This document shows positions 37,955-48,709 of a stretch of 64,000 bases of DNA, piece by piece. The translations under genes were made by a program, and so were the position numbers. This DNA comes from Lysobacterales bacterium 66-474. Lineage in GTDB: Bacteria; Pseudomonadota; Gammaproteobacteria; Xanthomonadales; Rhodanobacteraceae. Where the stretch lies: the NCBI GenBank assembly GCA_001899805.1, contig MKWP01000016.1, positions 62,001 to 126,000 of the forward strand, read 5' to 3'. The notes beneath the pieces are model-generated. The model saw only the letters and a program-made list of their open reading frames with translations, did no database searches and had not been told where the DNA came from. The stretch's first letter is position 1. Each line of letters opens with the position of its first letter.

Positions 37955-38977
37955 ATGTCCACCACCCGCCGCTCCCGTCCGGCCTGCCGGCACGCCGTTG
38001 CGCTGGTTTGCGCAAGTACCTTCGCGCTGGCGCTCGCGGCCTGCCATCAAGCACCACCACCGCCCAGCAACGCCACCCCCGAAAAGGCGGTCGCCACCAG
38101 CCTGCAGTTGACCGCGACGGGCGATTTCGACGGCTTGATGCAGAACCGCCTGCCGCCCGCCGATTACGCCACGTGGCGCGCGGAGTGGGACAAGCAGCAC
38201 GCGCAGCCCGTGCCGGCCTCGGTCGAACAGCAGAAGCAGTTCGCGGAAGTCATGCGGATGCTGACCGAACCCGGCGCCGAGGCGAAGCTCGCCAAGCGCC
38301 TCCAGCCGGAGCTTGCCGACCCGCGCGGCAAGGGCCAGCCGATGCCGATTTTCGGCGGCATCCTCGAAGCCGCGATCAAGCAGATGATCGCCGAATCGCC
38401 GCAGCTCGGACCGGCCCAGCAGACCCTCGCGAACCAGGGCTTGGATGCGCTGGCGGCGTGGGCCGGCACGACCGATTTCAGCGATGCCAAAAAGGCCGGC
38501 AAGGCGATCGCGCTGGTCTGCGCCAGCGCGCGTGAACTGCACGTGCAGACACTCGACCAGTGGCGCGCGCTCGATTACGCGGCCACGATGAAGAATTACG
38601 GGATCATCTGGAACGGCCTCGAGAAGCTGCTGGACCTGTACGGGCTCGACATCGCGGGCAGCCTCACCGACGCGAAGGTCGGCGCCACCGCAAGCGACGC
38701 CGACCACGCCACGGTCAAGCTCGACCTGAAGCTGGCGGGCAAGCCGCTTTCAGGCGAATGGCCGATGCTGAAGCAGGGCGGCCATTGGTACGATGCCGCG
38801 CTGCTGGAAGCTTGGCACAAGGCGCATCCGGCAGCGGCGACGAGCACAGGCGCGCCGGCGCCGGCAAACACCGCAGCCGCTTCGGGCCCGGCCACGTCGG
38901 CAACACCCGCGCCGCCAGCTTCCGCCGCCGCCCCGGCACCCCATGCAAGCGCGACGCCCGCAGCCAGCCATTCCTGA
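37955..38977 (+). CDS. Putative lipoprotein of unknown function
   Basis: I do not recognise a family. The 340-residue protein starts at MSTTRRSRPACRHAVAL. The hydrophobic stretch ends with the lipobox LALAAC, predicting lipid attachment at that cysteine. The body is mostly helical-looking and charged (TPEKAVATSLQLTATGDFDGLMQNRLPPADYATWRAEW), with a C-terminal beta-like segment TVKLDLKLAGKPLSGEWPMLKQGGHWY. That resembles DUF-type lipoproteins with a 'wrong substrate analogue' tail. The last 50 residues are an alanine/proline/threonine-rich low-complexity tail. It lies between pyrF and plsB. Confidence 0.6.
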   Translation: MSTTRRSRPACRHAVALVCASTFALALAACHQAPPPPSNATPEKAVATSLQLTATGDFDGLMQNRLPPADYATWRAEWDKQHAQPVPASVEQQKQFAEVMRMLTEPGAEAKLAKRLQPELADPRGKGQPMPIFGGILEAAIKQMIAESPQLGPAQQTLANQGLDALAAWAGTTDFSDAKKAGKAIALVCASARELHVQTLDQWRALDYAATMKNYGIIWNGLEKLLDLYGLDIAGSLTDAKVGATASDADHATVKLDLKLAGKPLSGEWPMLKQGGHWYDAALLEAWHKAHPAAATSTGAPAPANTAAASGPATSATPAPPASAAAPAPHASATPAASHS

Positions 38978-39115
38978 CATTTTCCTGACGCCGCGCGGCC
39001 GATTGTCGGGCTCGGCGCTTGCGCGAGGTCCATCCGGACCTCGATCCACGGGGATTTTCCGGGGTTGTGGGAGAATCGCGGGTCCCGCATCCTTTCAGGC
39101 CGGCGCATCGAACCG

Positions 39116-41644
39116 ATGGCACGCGTGATGACCGAAGCCCTTTCCCGCGACACGCTGGTGCACGCCGGCTGGTGGCGGGCGCTGTGGGGGGCGTTGCTCG
39201 CGCCGTGGGTGCGGATCAAGCGCGATCCGGCCGAGCCGGTGGCGTTGCTGGCACCCGACACGCCGGTGCTGTACGTGATCGAACGCAACGGCTTTTCCGA
39301 CAGCCTGATCCTGGAACGCGCCTGCCACGAGGCCGGCCTGCCCAGTCCGCTGGCGCTGGTGCCGGGACTCGGCAAGCGGCGGCGCGCGATGTTCGCGATG
39401 CGCGGTACCGGCGGCTGGTTCCAGCGACGCGGCGGCGACCATGCCGCGCAGGACACGGTGCGGCAACTGCTGCGGATGCTGGAGGCCGACCCCGAACGCA
39501 ACGTGCAACTGATGCCGGTGGCGATCTACGTGGGCCGCGTGCCGAACCGCCCATCCGGCTGGTTCCGCGTGCTGTTCTCGGAAAACTGGGCGGTGGTCGG
39601 CCACTTCCGCCGGCTGCTGGCGTTGCTGCTGAACGGGCGCGACACCATCGTGCGCTTCTCCCAGCCGATCTCGCTCGCCGCCCTGCGCGAGGACGCCGCC
39701 GAGGAGCGCATCGAACGCCTGCAGCGCAAGCTGGCGCGCGTGCTGCGCGTGCACTTCCGGCGCGTGCGCACCGCCGTGATCGGGCCCGACCTTTCGCACC
39801 GGCGCACCGTGCTCGATTCGGTGCTGAACGCCGAGGGCGTGCGTGCCGCGATTGCGTCCACCGCGGCCCGGGAAAACATCAGCCCCGCCAAGGCATGGAA
39901 GCGCGCCGAACACTACGCGCGCGAGATCGCCGCCGACTATTCGCCGCCTTTCGTGCGCTCGGTATCCTTCCTGCTGTCGAACTTCTGGAACAAGTTGTAC
40001 GACGGCATCACCATGCACCATTTCGACACCCTGCGCGCCAACGCGCCGGGCCACGAAGTCGTGTACGTGCCCTGCCACCGCAGCCACGCCGATTACGTGC
40101 TGATGTCCTACCAGCTTTTCGCGAGCGGCGTGGTGGTGCCGCACATCGCGGCCGGCGTGAACCTGAATCTGCCGGTGCTGGGCCCGTTCCTGCGCAAGGG
40201 CGGCGCGTTCTTCCTGCGCCGCAGCTTCAAGTCCAACGCGCTGTACTCGGCGGTGTTCTCCGAATACGTCAGCCAGCTGGTGCAGCGCGGCGTGCCGCTG
40301 GAATATTTCATCGAAGGCACCCGCTCCCGCACCGGACGGTTGCTGGCGCCGCGCGCGGGAATGCTGGCGATGACGGTGCGCGCGTTCCTGCGCGCGCCGC
40401 GCCGGCCGGTGTTGTTCCAGCCGGTCTACATCGGCTACGAAAAACTGATGGAAGGCCGTTCCTACATCGGCGAGCTGTCCGGCCAGAAGAAGGAAAAGGA
40501 ATCCTGGCTGGGCCTGCTGCGCGGCCTGCGTGCGCTGCGCCAGCACTACGGACGCGTCACGCTGAACTTCGGCGAGCCGGTGCTGCTGAACCCGCTGCTC
40601 GACGCGGCCGAACCCGCGTGGCGCGAACAGGCCGGCGGCGAAGCCAGGCCTGAATGGTTGCCGGGCGTGATCGATACGCTGGCCGAGCGCATCCAGGTGG
40701 AGGTCAACCGCGCCGCCGACGTCAATCCGATCAACCTGATCGCGGTCGCATTGCTGGCTTCGCCGCGCCACGCGCTGGCGGAAGCCGACCTGCTGGCGCA
40801 GCTCGAGTTGATGAAGGCCATCCTGACCGAGCTGCCGTATTCGGCACGCACCACGGTGACGCCGATGGCGCCGGCCGACATCGTCGCCTATGCCGAACAG
40901 ATGGGCTGGATCCAGCGCATCGAGCACCCGCTCGGCGACGTGCTGGCGGTCGAGGGCGAGAAGGCGGTGCTGCTTTCCTATTTCCGCAACAACGTGCTGC
41001 ACCTGTTCGCGGCCGGTGCGTGGGTGTCGTGCTGCTTCATCAACAACCGCCGCATCGCGCGCGAGGTGGTCACGCGGCTCGGCCGCACGGTGTACCCGTT
41101 CATCCAGTCCGAATTGTTCCTGCCGTGGGACAGCGACGGCTTCACCGCGCGCATCGAGGCGCTGATCGACTTCCTGGTCGCACGCGGCCTGCTCGCGGCG
41201 GGTGGCGATGGCCGCCTGTTGCACCATGCCGCGGGCCGCGAGGACGACGCCTACCAGTTGCGGCTGCTGGCCCACAGCCTGCTGCAGGCCTTCGAGCGCT
41301 ACTACATCGCGGTCGCGGCGCTGGTGAAGAACGGCCCGCACGCACTCACCGCCGGGCAACTGGAAAACCTGTGCCAGCTCGCGGCGCAGCGGCTGTCGCT
41401 GCTGTACCAGCAGAGCGCACCGGAATTCTTCGACAAGAGCCTGTTCCGGGGTTTCATCCAGAAGCTGCGCGAACGCCGCATCATCTGGACCGACGCCGAT
41501 GGCAAGCTGGAGTTCGACGCGGTGCTGGACGACGTGGCGCGCGACGCGCGCCTGATCCTCGCGCGCGAGGTGCGCCAGTCGATCATGAAGATCACGCCGG
41601 ACGTGGTGCGCGACGCGGACGTCGCCTCACGCGACGCCGCTTGA
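39116..41644 (+). CDS. plsB: Glycerol-3-phosphate 1-O-acyltransferase PlsB
   Basis: This inner-membrane enzyme acylates sn-glycerol-3-phosphate in the first step of phospholipid synthesis. The protein has 842 residues, full length for the family. The acyltransferase boxes are YVPCHRSHADYVLMSYQ (HxxxxD), GGAFFLRRSFKSNALYSAVF, EYFIEGTRSRTGRLLAPR and RPVLFQPVYIGYEKLMEG. The start MARVMTEALSRD is chosen within a weak ribosome-binding context; MTEAL at 39128 is an alternative. It converges on a DnaJ-domain gene. Confidence 0.94.
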   Translation: MARVMTEALSRDTLVHAGWWRALWGALLAPWVRIKRDPAEPVALLAPDTPVLYVIERNGFSDSLILERACHEAGLPSPLALVPGLGKRRRAMFAMRGTGGWFQRRGGDHAAQDTVRQLLRMLEADPERNVQLMPVAIYVGRVPNRPSGWFRVLFSENWAVVGHFRRLLALLLNGRDTIVRFSQPISLAALREDAAEERIERLQRKLARVLRVHFRRVRTAVIGPDLSHRRTVLDSVLNAEGVRAAIASTAARENISPAKAWKRAEHYAREIAADYSPPFVRSVSFLLSNFWNKLYDGITMHHFDTLRANAPGHEVVYVPCHRSHADYVLMSYQLFASGVVVPHIAAGVNLNLPVLGPFLRKGGAFFLRRSFKSNALYSAVFSEYVSQLVQRGVPLEYFIEGTRSRTGRLLAPRAGMLAMTVRAFLRAPRRPVLFQPVYIGYEKLMEGRSYIGELSGQKKEKESWLGLLRGLRALRQHYGRVTLNFGEPVLLNPLLDAAEPAWREQAGGEARPEWLPGVIDTLAERIQVEVNRAADVNPINLIAVALLASPRHALAEADLLAQLELMKAILTELPYSARTTVTPMAPADIVAYAEQMGWIQRIEHPLGDVLAVEGEKAVLLSYFRNNVLHLFAAGAWVSCCFINNRRIAREVVTRLGRTVYPFIQSELFLPWDSDGFTARIEALIDFLVARGLLAAGGDGRLLHHAAGREDDAYQLRLLAHSLLQAFERYYIAVAALVKNGPHALTAGQLENLCQLAAQRLSLLYQQSAPEFFDKSLFRGFIQKLRERRIIWTDADGKLEFDAVLDDVARDARLILAREVRQSIMKITPDVVRDADVASRDAA

Positions 41645-41647
41645 TCG

Positions 41648-41670
41648 CGCCACGCGTTCAACGCGTGGCG
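41648..41670. terminator. Bidirectional hairpin at the plsB/dnaJ-like convergence
   Basis: CGCCACGCG-ttcaa-CGCGTGGCG forms a perfect nine-pair stem (eleven pairs if the loop is closed). It lies just after the plsB stop and overlaps the last codons of the DnaJ-domain gene. Position between convergent genes supports a terminator role; there is no U-run. Confidence 0.5.
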
Positions 41671-42086
41671 ATGCCGAAACCCCACACGGCAAACGCCAGC
41701 GCCAGCAGCACCGCCAGCGCGAAGTAGTAACGCGCACGGTTGCGGCGCGGTTCGGGACGCAGTCGCATGCGCGGCTGCATGCGGCGTTCGTGGCCGCCAA
41801 CGGCGCGGACGGCCATCGTCGGCTCCGCGTGCATGACCGGCTCGGGCCGGCGTGACGTCACCGCCGCCGCGGGCAGGCGCCCGTAGCGTTGCTCGAAGGC
41901 CAGCGCGGCGCCATACAGCCGGTTCAGGCGCTGCAACCGCGCGGGGTCACTGTCGCCGCCACCACGGTCGGGGTGCAACTGCGCCACGCGCCGGCGATAC
42001 GCCTGCTTCAGGGCGTCGAGGTCGCTGACGCCGGGTGCAAGACCCAATTCGTCGTACAGCGTCAGGAAATCGGTATCGTCCGCCAT
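41658..42086 (-). CDS. J-domain protein with C-terminal membrane anchor
   Basis: This 142-residue protein starts at MADDTDFLTLYDELGLAPG. Residues about 10-75 form a J domain (DALKQAYRRRVAQLHPDRGG with the HPD motif), so it should stimulate an Hsp70 (DnaK) ATPase. An arginine-rich stretch follows, and then a single transmembrane helix near the C-terminus (YYFALAVLLALAFAVWGF), so the J domain faces the cytoplasm from a tail anchor. This layout suggests recruitment of DnaK to the membrane. Confidence 0.82.
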   Translation of the reverse strand: MADDTDFLTLYDELGLAPGVSDLDALKQAYRRRVAQLHPDRGGGDSDPARLQRLNRLYGAALAFEQRYGRLPAAAVTSRRPEPVMHAEPTMAVRAVGGHERRMQPRMRLRPEPRRNRARYYFALAVLLALAFAVWGFGIATR

Positions 42087-42156
42087 GGCGCCAGTATCCA
42101 GCATCAGCGCCGCGCGCGGCGCATTCCCGCGCGGCGCGACGTCCCCCGCGGACGCG

Positions 42157-43560
42157 TCACCGCGCGCCGCGCCCGAACAGTACCACTTCCACGGTCTGGA
42201 CCAGGATCGCCAGATCGAACACGAAGTTGTGGTTCTTCACGTAGAACAGGTCGAACTTCAACTTCTCCTCGGCGTCCTCGAACGAGGAGCCGTAGGGATA
42301 GCGCAGTTGTGCCCAGCCGGTCAATCCGGGTTTCACGCAATGGCGCAGCGAGTAGTAGCGGATCCTGGCGTTGAAGTCGTCCACGAACTGCGGGCGTTCC
42401 GGGCGCGGGCCGATCACGCTCATGTCGCCGCGCAACACGTTCCACAACTGCGGCAGTTCGTCCAGCCTGACCTTGCGGATGAAGCGGCCGACCCGGGTCA
42501 CGCGGTCGTCGTTCTTGGTGGCCCAACGCGCCTTGCCATCGCTTTCGGCGTCGGTGCGCATGCTGCGGAACTTGAGCACCGGGAAGGTCTTGCCGTTCTC
42601 GCCGACGCGTTCCTGCGAATACAGGATCGGCGCGCCGCGACCGGATTCGAGACGGATCGCCAGCGCCGTCAGCAGCATGAACGGCCACGCCACCACCAGC
42701 ACCAGCGCGGCGGTGGCCATGTCGAAGCCACGCTTGATGGTGCGCCGTACCGGGGAAATGTTGAAGCCGTCGGAGAACACCAGCCACGAGGGGTTGGTGA
42801 GGTCCATCTTGATCTTGCCGGCCTCGCGCTCGAAGAACTCGGCGAGTTCGGTCACCGCCACCCCGCGTTGCTTGCACTCCAGCAGCGCGTCCACCGGCAA
42901 GGTGCCGCGGCGGTCATCCGGACCGACCACGATTTCATCCACGCCGAGGCGGCTAATCCAGTCGCGCAGGGATTCGTCGGGGCGCAGCAGCGAAGACCCC
43001 GGCACCATCACCTGGTCCGCGCCGATCGGCACGTACCCCAGGATCTTGAAGCCGCGCTGGTCGGTCTTGCGGCGCATCTTGCGCGCCACCTCGGCGGCAC
43101 GCTCGCCGGCACCCAGCATCACCACCCGCCGCTTGAACAGGTCGGCATCCACGAACCGCAGGAATGCGACGCGCCAGAAAGTCACGGCCAGATACCCGAG
43201 TATCAATGCAATGCCGAGTACCCCACGCCCGATGTAGGCGGCGGGCAATGCGTAATACAAAACGGTCAGTGCGACCCAGCCCAATACGAACGCGACGCCC
43301 TGGCGGCTGAACCTTCCCACCCAGCTGGCGCGCAAATGGACCTGGTACAACCCGAGTGCCGCCATCGCGATGACCAACACCACCGCCACCAGCGGCGCCC
43401 GCCAGTGCAGATAAGCGTGGCCGAACGCGGCCTGGGAATCGACGTCCCACCAATAACGCAACACCACCGCGGCGTAGACGCCGCCCACCAGCAACGTGAA
43501 TTCGACCAGCACCAGCAACAGCTGCCAGCGCAGCGCTCTTTGCCTGAATAATCGGAACAT
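42157..43560 (-). CDS. Undecaprenyl-phosphate sugar transferase, EpsB/XrtA-associated (TIGR03013-like) type
   Basis: This polyprenyl-phosphate sugar-1-phosphate transferase of 467 residues starts exopolysaccharide repeat assembly on undecaprenyl phosphate. About four N-terminal membrane segments are followed by a nucleotide-binding CoA-binding-like domain (VVMLGAGERAAEVARKM). The C-terminal bacterial sugar transferase domain runs from KRGFDMATAALVLVVAWPFMLLTALAIRLES through KFRSMR, VTRVGRFIRKVRLDELPQLWNVLRGDMSVIGPRPERPQFV to PGLTGWAQL. The overall pattern fits the PEP-CTERM/exosortase-associated subgroup, but no exosortase gene is visible. It is divergent from glmS, which makes the amino-sugar precursor. 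Confidence 0.85.
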   Translation of the reverse strand: MFRLFRQRALRWQLLLVLVEFTLLVGGVYAAVVLRYWWDVDSQAAFGHAYLHWRAPLVAVVLVIAMAALGLYQVHLRASWVGRFSRQGVAFVLGWVALTVLYYALPAAYIGRGVLGIALILGYLAVTFWRVAFLRFVDADLFKRRVVMLGAGERAAEVARKMRRKTDQRGFKILGYVPIGADQVMVPGSSLLRPDESLRDWISRLGVDEIVVGPDDRRGTLPVDALLECKQRGVAVTELAEFFEREAGKIKMDLTNPSWLVFSDGFNISPVRRTIKRGFDMATAALVLVVAWPFMLLTALAIRLESGRGAPILYSQERVGENGKTFPVLKFRSMRTDAESDGKARWATKNDDRVTRVGRFIRKVRLDELPQLWNVLRGDMSVIGPRPERPQFVDDFNARIRYYSLRHCVKPGLTGWAQLRYPYGSSFEDAEEKLKFDLFYVKNHNFVFDLAILVQTVEVVLFGRGAR

Positions 43561-43779
43561 GGCCGCAACCCCCTGTAATCGCTGGCGCCTTCTGCCGTCC
43601 CGCCGGTTCAGAAGGGGGGCCTACGTTATACTCAAACGTGACCCAGTTCAAATTTTCGACACTCCCGGTTTCCCCTGCATGAAGCGTGCCGGAAAGCATC
43701 AAGCGGTGGCCTCCGGACATACTTTTCGCACCCGTTCCCTGTATCTTTCGGGTTCTTTGGACGCGCCAAGGCCCTGCCC
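43561..43779. promoter_or_regulatory. Shared leader region between the sugar transferase and glmS
   Basis: This 219-base gene-free region holds GTTATACTCAAACGTG near 43624. On the minus strand it reads TTGAAC, 15 bases, then TATAAC, a weak sigma-70-like promoter toward the sugar transferase. On the plus strand TATACT could serve glmS. I see no riboswitch or ribozyme (the glmS ribozyme is not expected in this group). Confidence 0.35.
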
Positions 43780-45612
<1,833 letters not shown>

Positions 45613-45666
45613 CCGCCCCTCACACGGCAACGCGGCGATCAATGGCAGGAACGGGGGTTTCCAGTC

Positions 45667-47484
45667 CTAGCGTGGAGCACGGTCACGTCCCTGCACCAGG
45701 CCATCCAGCCGCGCATCCCCGACCTCGGACACATTCGCCCTCACGATCGCCGCGATGCCGCCGCGACCGATGCGCAGACACTGGTCCGCGATGCGAAACG
45801 GTCCCTGTCGATGCGACACGACGATCAGGATCGTTTGCGGAAGGCGCCGCTTCAAGACCGCGAGCACGTTCATTTCGGAATCTGCATCGAGCGCACCGGT
45901 CGCCTCGTCCAGCACGGCGATGAACGGTTGCCGCAGGATCACTTGCACCAGCAGCAACCGCTGGAGCTCGCCACCGGAAAGGCGGCAGGACGATCCTTGC
46001 AACTCCAGGTCGAGACCGTCGCGCGTGCCGTGCAAACGAGCGCCGAGGCCCACGTCCGCCAGCACGGCGTGCAGGCATTCGTCGCTGCTGTCCGGCGCTG
46101 CCCACAACAGGCACTCGCGTACCGTGCGTTGCCACGGACGGATGCTCTGGCTGAGGTAGGCGCCCTTGCGCACGAGTTGCCGGTACCCGTCGAAATCCAT
46201 GAAATGTCCGTTGCTGCGAGCCGCAAAAAAAACGGGCGCCGTCATTCCCGCCAGGACATCCACCAGGCTGGTTTTGCCGATGCCGGAATCGCCGGCAATC
46301 AGGGTCATCTCACCGGGGGTCAGCACCAGGTCCTCGACATCGAGGCGCAGTGAAGGAAATTGCACTCGCACGCGTTCGATGTGCACGCACCGTGTGGTGC
46401 CGCGGACAGCCGTCGCCGGTTGCATCGGCGACCTGACGCGATCCAGGTTCGCATAGCGCTGCCAGAGTTCGAAAGCCGGCACGGCCAGGCGCAATTGCTG
46501 GAAGTTGTGCCGGGTCGAAGCCATGTAGGGCAACAAGCGGCCGAGCAACAGGCCCACCGCGATCCACGACGCCTGGTCGACGCCATGCCAGCGGCCGGCG
46601 ATCAGGAACATGCCGGCCATGCCGACTATCGCGAGCAGTTCCACCACGAGTTTTCCGGATGCCGTCAATTCGATCTGGCGCCGATACGCATGTGCCAGCC
46701 TTGCGGAAACGGCACCGTAGCCGGCCCGCTCGGCACCCTCTCGCTCGAACGAGCGGACGTGGCGCAACCGCCGCGGAAAATCCTCGCTGAACCAGAACAG
46801 CCGGGTCGTGTCCTCGACGTACTGTCGGCTGACCCGCGACTGCTCGCGGCCATTCCAACGCAATGCGACAAGACCGAGTCCCGCCAACGCCGGCAGGATC
46901 AGCGTGAGCACCGGCGATACCCAGAATGCGAACGCGAGGTTGACGGCCGTCGTCACGCCGGCCACCCACAACTGCAACATCGCGCCGACTCCCTGGGTGG
47001 CGAGTTCGACGTTGGCGGTCAGGACATTGGCGATTTCGGCCGAGGTCAAACCGTTCAGTGCGACGACGTCGGCATCGATCAGCCGTGCGTGCACCCTGCC
47101 CCGCAATCGCATCGCGCAATCGCTGATGATGCGCGCACCCAATCCTGAAACGATCCAGCGCAGCAACACGTGGCTACCTATCGACGCCACGAAGATCGAT
47201 GCAAGCACCCCTGCGCCCGCAGGCAGCACCAACACTTGGCCGCCGAACATCGGTGCGTGGCCGGATTGGATCAGGGGAACGAGCACGATGGCGGCGATGC
47301 TTCCCAGCAGCGCCGCGATCAACGACAACACCACGTATGCACTGGCGCGCACTGCACCGGCGCGGCCGATGATGGGCATGAGTTCGCGCAGCAGGTCAAG
47401 ACGCCGACGCCGCGGCGGTGAAACCGGGTCGGACGTGGCCGCGGCTGCGCGGCGTGCGTCAGTCGAGCAATCGGCAGAGCGCAT
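45667..47484 (-). CDS. ABC exporter with fused permease and ATPase domains
   Basis: This 605-residue half-transporter has an N-terminal six-helix permease domain (SAYVVLSLIAALLGSIAAIVLVPLI, FWVSPVLTLILPALAGLGLVALRW, LLAIVGMAGMFLIAG) and a C-terminal ATPase. Walker A is IAGDSGIGKTSLV, the signature LSGGELQR, and Walker B IAVLDEATGALD, followed by the H-loop in VVSHRQ. The start MRSADCSTD overlaps the HprK-like stop by 26 bases, so the pair is an operon. The domain order resembles peptide or lipid exporters such as the CydC/MsbA-type and lasso-peptide D proteins. The substrate is unknown. It converges on glmS. Confidence 0.82.
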   Translation of the reverse strand: MRSADCSTDARRAAAATSDPVSPPRRRRLDLLRELMPIIGRAGAVRASAYVVLSLIAALLGSIAAIVLVPLIQSGHAPMFGGQVLVLPAGAGVLASIFVASIGSHVLLRWIVSGLGARIISDCAMRLRGRVHARLIDADVVALNGLTSAEIANVLTANVELATQGVGAMLQLWVAGVTTAVNLAFAFWVSPVLTLILPALAGLGLVALRWNGREQSRVSRQYVEDTTRLFWFSEDFPRRLRHVRSFEREGAERAGYGAVSARLAHAYRRQIELTASGKLVVELLAIVGMAGMFLIAGRWHGVDQASWIAVGLLLGRLLPYMASTRHNFQQLRLAVPAFELWQRYANLDRVRSPMQPATAVRGTTRCVHIERVRVQFPSLRLDVEDLVLTPGEMTLIAGDSGIGKTSLVDVLAGMTAPVFFAARSNGHFMDFDGYRQLVRKGAYLSQSIRPWQRTVRECLLWAAPDSSDECLHAVLADVGLGARLHGTRDGLDLELQGSSCRLSGGELQRLLLVQVILRQPFIAVLDEATGALDADSEMNVLAVLKRRLPQTILIVVSHRQGPFRIADQCLRIGRGGIAAIVRANVSEVGDARLDGLVQGRDRAPR

Positions 47485-48442
47485 CGACGGAATCACGCGG
47501 ATGACGTCCGCGCCGCAATTGATGGACACCCCTGCGCATGATCTCCCGCTTGAAGCGCCGCCAACCCGGTTGACTCGGCGCGTAGGGCTGGTCGGCCTCG
47601 AACAGATGGTCGGCTGCACGCGCGTCCAGCCGGGTCAACGGTGCGTCGGGACGATCGGCGGGTTGGGCGGAAACGAATACCGCGCCGACCAATGCCAGCG
47701 GACCCATGGCCGGCCGGCCGTATTCCTGCCGAAGATCGACCTCGAATTTCTCGACGCCGCTGCGGCGGCGGATGATCGGTGCGCGGGTGATCCAGCCGCG
47801 GATCGCGTCGTCCTCCACGAAGTCCAGCGCCTCGCTTCTCAAATGCAAATAGTTGGAAACACCGGTCGCGGCCAGTTCCCCGGGACGCACGAAGACAGCG
47901 TCCTCGGCCAGCAGCTCCAGTCCCCGCAACAGGCCATGCAAGGCCAATGTCGACTTGCCCGAACCGCTGCCGCCGAGCAGCAGCAACCCGCGGCCGTGTC
48001 GCCCCACGCACGCGGCGTGCAGGGGCACCAGGCCCAGGCCGCGCGCGGCCAGGATGAACACCGCGAACTCGATCAACTCGCTGCGCAGGTGATAGCCGTG
48101 CAGCAGCATGTCCTCCGATGCAACGAGTCGTGCGCGCCGGCGTGCGGGGTCGATCACCGCGCAATTCGAAGCATCGATGTCGGCGCGAAGCAGCTTTCCC
48201 TCTTGCCATATCCGCGGCGCAGGCGGCTCGACCGTCCATGGATCCGCACGCCGCGGCAGCAAGCGCATCTCGACCCGGAATTCGGCAGCGACACCCGGGA
48301 ATGTCTGTGAGGGGAGTCCGTCATAGGCGGCCTCGACCAGACCGATCAAATCGTGGCTGTCGCTCTCGAACCGGAAAAGGCCGCCCAGAACCCGCTTGGT
48401 TGCGATGTGGGGGAGACAAGCGGGTCCGGGCGGTGGGGACAC
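47459..48442 (-). CDS. HprK-related serine kinase-like protein
   Basis: This protein of about 327 residues resembles the HprK-related kinases found outside the sugar phosphotransferase system. The kinase core carries Walker A, LLGGSGSGKSTLALHGL, and then GLELLAEDAVFV, the acidic loop of HPr kinases. The preceding block LRSELIEFAVFILAARGLGLVPLHAACVGRHGRG is typical of the HprK-rel group. The start is uncertain: the ORF opens at 48637, but the first 65 residues look non-coding, so a GTG at 48442 is used. Such kinases accompany PqqD-like and nucleotidyltransferase genes or modify lasso peptides. It is operonic with the ABC exporter and divergent from the radical SAM gene. Confidence 0.72.
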   Translation of the reverse strand: MSPPPGPACLPHIATKRVLGGLFRFESDSHDLIGLVEAAYDGLPSQTFPGVAAEFRVEMRLLPRRADPWTVEPPAPRIWQEGKLLRADIDASNCAVIDPARRRARLVASEDMLLHGYHLRSELIEFAVFILAARGLGLVPLHAACVGRHGRGLLLLGGSGSGKSTLALHGLLRGLELLAEDAVFVRPGELAATGVSNYLHLRSEALDFVEDDAIRGWITRAPIIRRRSGVEKFEVDLRQEYGRPAMGPLALVGAVFVSAQPADRPDAPLTRLDARAADHLFEADQPYAPSQPGWRRFKREIMRRGVHQLRRGRHPRDSVDALCRLLD

Positions 48443-48709
48443 TTTCTGGCGAAACCCATCGCCACCACGAGTCGCTTCGCGACGATCGATCGAAGGCTCC
48501 AGGTTGGATCGCACGGGATTCGCAATCTCCGGATGGCACCGTAGGTGCGACGCCACGCGAAAAAGGTTGCACACCCGGCGCCGCGCGACGATCGGCGCCC
48601 GAAATCCACCGGCAACCTGCCGCGGCATGCGTGGCACTCACCCTCACGCGGCAATCGACGAAGCGCGCCGCCGATCCCCGTCGGGCACCCCCAGCAGGCC
48701 TCCTTGCCG

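Noticed and set aside
39095-41359. 754-residue minus-strand ORF
   Set aside because: It is antisense to plsB.
48353-48544. 63-residue ORF as peptide precursor
   Set aside because: It lies antisense to the HprK-like gene's 5' end and has no good ribosome-binding site or leader/core pattern.
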